A stretch of DNA of 15,021 nt, taken from the NCBI GenBank assembly GCA_023393815.1, contig JAEXBU010000066.1:1-15021 (forward strand). Direction: 5' to 3'. This document shows, piece after piece, positions 13,613-15,021 of this stretch. Position numbers and translations under genes: made by a program. This stretch comes from Bacillota bacterium (GTDB taxonomy: Bacteria; Bacillota; Clostridia; Tissierellales; Peptoniphilaceae). Each line of letters opens with the position of its first letter. The stretch's first letter is position 1. The notes beneath the pieces are model-generated. The model was not told where the DNA came from. It did no database searches and saw only the letters and a program-made list of their open reading frames with translations.

Positions 13613-14989
13613 ATGAAAGAAGTATTTCAAGATTTAGTGGATCGTGTCAAAGAAGTTCATGGCGGGGAAACGTACGTTATTTCCACGCATGGTTGTCAAA
13701 TGAATGAACACGATTCTGAAAAAATTAAAACATTATTGAACGCCATGGGCTTTAAAGAAATCGAACGAGAAGAGGAAGCCGATCTTTCAATTATCAATAC
13801 CTGCTCCGTCCGCCACAGCGCGGAAGACAAGGTAATCGGGCATATTGGCCGTTTGAAGCATATAAAAAAGAAAAATAAGAATCTTAAAGTCGCCGTTTGC
13901 GGTTGTATGATGCAACGCAAAGAATCTCGGGATTACGTATTGAACACTTTTCATCATGTGGATATCGTCTTCGGTACAAACAATATTTACCGCCTTCCAC
14001 AATTGATCTTGGAGAGTGACGATAAAAAAAATGCCGTCGTCGATATTGACGAAAGCTACTCGAATTTCGACAATCAAATTTATTCGAGGACATCCGGCAA
14101 TTCGGCATATGTAAACATCGTGTACGGTTGCAATAATTTCTGTACCTATTGTATCGTGCCCTACACGAGAGGCCGGGAAGTGTCCCGTGCGTCCGAAGAT
14201 ATTCTCGATGAAATCAAAAGCTTGGTTTACGACGGGGTCAATGAGGTGACGTTATTAGGCCAAAATGTGAATTCTTACGGGAAGGGTTTGGAAGAGAAAA
14301 CCACGTTCGCGGAGTTGTTGCGAATGGTACATGAGATCGATGGGATTGAACGGATCCACTTTACCACGTCTCATCCAAAGGATATGTCCGACGATCTGAT
14401 CGAATGTTATCGGGATCTTTCAAAACTTGCCAATTACTTGCACCTTCCCGTGCAATCCGGTTCGAACCGCGTGTTAAAAAGAATGAACCGCCACTATACG
14501 AGAGAGGATTACTTTAGCTTAATTAACAAGGTGCGCGCCGTGCGTCCGGATATATCTCTTTCTACGGACATTATGGTCGGCTTTCCCGGCGAAACGGAAG
14601 AAGATTTTTTAGATACGCTGGATCTGGTGAAGCGGGTCAAGTATGATAACGCTTTTACTTTTATTTATTCCAGAAGAGAAGGGACGAGGGCCGATCAAAT
14701 GGAAGATCAAGTTCCGAAAGAAGTAAAGGATGAGCGTTTTCAACGTCTTTTAGATTCGGTCTATGCCATTCAACGGGAAAAATACGAGGCGCTGCACGGA
14801 AGTATTCAATACGTATTGTTTGAATCGGTTAGTAAGAACGATCCGACAAAAATGAGCGGCCGAACCGATGGGTTTAAATTGGTACATGCACCTTACGACG
14901 CTTCCTATCTCGGCCGAGTGGCACCCGTAAAAATTACAGGAGGAAATACATTCTCTTTAGAAGGAGAAATTGTTCATGGAAACCGGTGA
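13613..14989 (+). CDS. miaB: tRNA-2-methylthio-N6-dimethylallyladenosine synthase
   Basis: MiaB is a radical-SAM methylthiotransferase that adds a methylthio group to i6A37 of tRNAs reading UNN codons, stabilising codon-anticodon pairing. The 458 residues show all three parts: an N-terminal UPF0004 domain with three cluster-binding cysteines C28 (STHGCQMNEHDS), C64 (NTCSVR) and C98 (CGCMMQ); a central radical-SAM domain with the C173-x3-C177-x2-C180 motif (GCNNFCTYCIVP); and a C-terminal TRAM domain from about residue 391. The STHGCQMN start and lack of an extra N-terminal region favour MiaB over the related MtaB and RimO. The substrate-forming enzyme MiaA is not in the window. The gene has its own promoter, and its last 14 bases overlap mutS. 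Confidence 0.96.
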   Translation: MKEVFQDLVDRVKEVHGGETYVISTHGCQMNEHDSEKIKTLLNAMGFKEIEREEEADLSIINTCSVRHSAEDKVIGHIGRLKHIKKKNKNLKVAVCGCMMQRKESRDYVLNTFHHVDIVFGTNNIYRLPQLILESDDKKNAVVDIDESYSNFDNQIYSRTSGNSAYVNIVYGCNNFCTYCIVPYTRGREVSRASEDILDEIKSLVYDGVNEVTLLGQNVNSYGKGLEEKTTFAELLRMVHEIDGIERIHFTTSHPKDMSDDLIECYRDLSKLANYLHLPVQSGSNRVLKRMNRHYTREDYFSLINKVRAVRPDISLSTDIMVGFPGETEEDFLDTLDLVKRVKYDNAFTFIYSRREGTRADQMEDQVPKEVKDERFQRLLDSVYAIQREKYEALHGSIQYVLFESVSKNDPTKMSGRTDGFKLVHAPYDASYLGRVAPVKITGGNTFSLEGEIVHGNR

Positions 14990-15021
14990 TTTCGAAAAAC
15001 TTACCCCGGCTATGCGCCATT
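14976..15021 (+). CDS. mutS: DNA mismatch repair protein MutS, N-terminal start (partial)
   Basis: Fifteen codons are visible before the window ends, reading METGDFEKLTPAMRH. The (K/R)LTPxM(R/Q) opening is typical of the MutS mismatch-recognition domain, and miaB followed by mutS is a common order in Firmicutes. AAGGAG (14961-14966) lies nine bases before the ATG, and the start sits inside the end of miaB in another frame with a 14-base overlap. The call rests on a short stretch plus context, so it is good but not certain. Confidence 0.8.
   Translation, partial: METGDFEKLTPAMRH

Noticed and set aside
1..15021. tRNA or rRNA genes, riboswitches, CRISPR arrays, insertion sequences or prophage genes
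   Set aside because: The window is almost fully coding with identified core genes; the intergenic gaps are at most about 130 bases, and none shows a cloverleaf, repeat array, terminal inverted repeat or riboswitch-like fold.

Overview
This window is a tightly packed stretch of core bacterial chromosome with no mobile element, CRISPR array, RNA gene or prophage that I can see. Gene content points to a low-to-mid GC Gram-positive anaerobe of the Firmicutes (Clostridia/Tissierellia-like). The signs are SD-rich starts (AAGGAG-type), sigma-A-like TTGACA/TATAAT promoters, a rubrerythrin, the Firmicutes-style neighbourhood fba-tal-glpX ... rpmE ... prmC/prfA, miaB followed by mutS, and a DUF1385 (YqhQ-like) gene. 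Genus cannot be fixed from the sequence alone.

Layout. (1) 1-624, plus strand: the 3' end of aspS, then an RseC-family membrane protein, closed by a strong bidirectional hairpin at about 624-654. (2) 680-2813, minus strand: recX, a GIY-YIG nuclease-like gene and a two-piece ThrE-type amino-acid exporter, transcribed towards the same hairpin. (3) 2945-9740, plus strand: one apparent operon of eight genes with gaps of at most 14 bp or overlaps. It holds a membrane-anchored FHA protein, a SEDS glycan polymerase (FtsW/RodA type), a short class B penicillin-binding protein, ispD, ispF, class II fructose-bisphosphate aldolase, transaldolase and GlpX fructose-1,6-bisphosphatase. (4) 9742-12872: rpmE behind its own near-consensus promoter and followed by a terminator, then DUF1385-prmC-prfA with overlapping ends. 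(5) 12900-13549: rubrerythrin as a single-gene unit with a strong promoter and a UUCG-loop terminator. (6) 13575-15021: miaB behind an extended -10 promoter, running into mutS, which is cut by the window edge.

Functionally the large operon joins peptidoglycan polymerisation and cross-linking (SEDS + PBP, with an FHA phosphothreonine reader) to two steps of the MEP isoprenoid pathway, which feeds the lipid carrier, and then to gluconeogenic and pentose-phosphate enzymes. The rpmE-to-prfA block serves translation: a ribosomal protein, release factor 1 and the methyltransferase that modifies it. miaB/mutS serve tRNA modification and mismatch repair.

I did not find an obviously new system. The points most worth a second look are the kinase-less FHA-SEDS-PBP group and the direct repeat over its promoter, the absence of rho from a neighbourhood where it is normally found, the rpmE terminator that directly abuts the next gene's ribosome-binding site, and the conserved His/Cys motifs in the uncharacterised DUF1385 membrane protein. 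No gene-free stretch exceeds about 130 bp.
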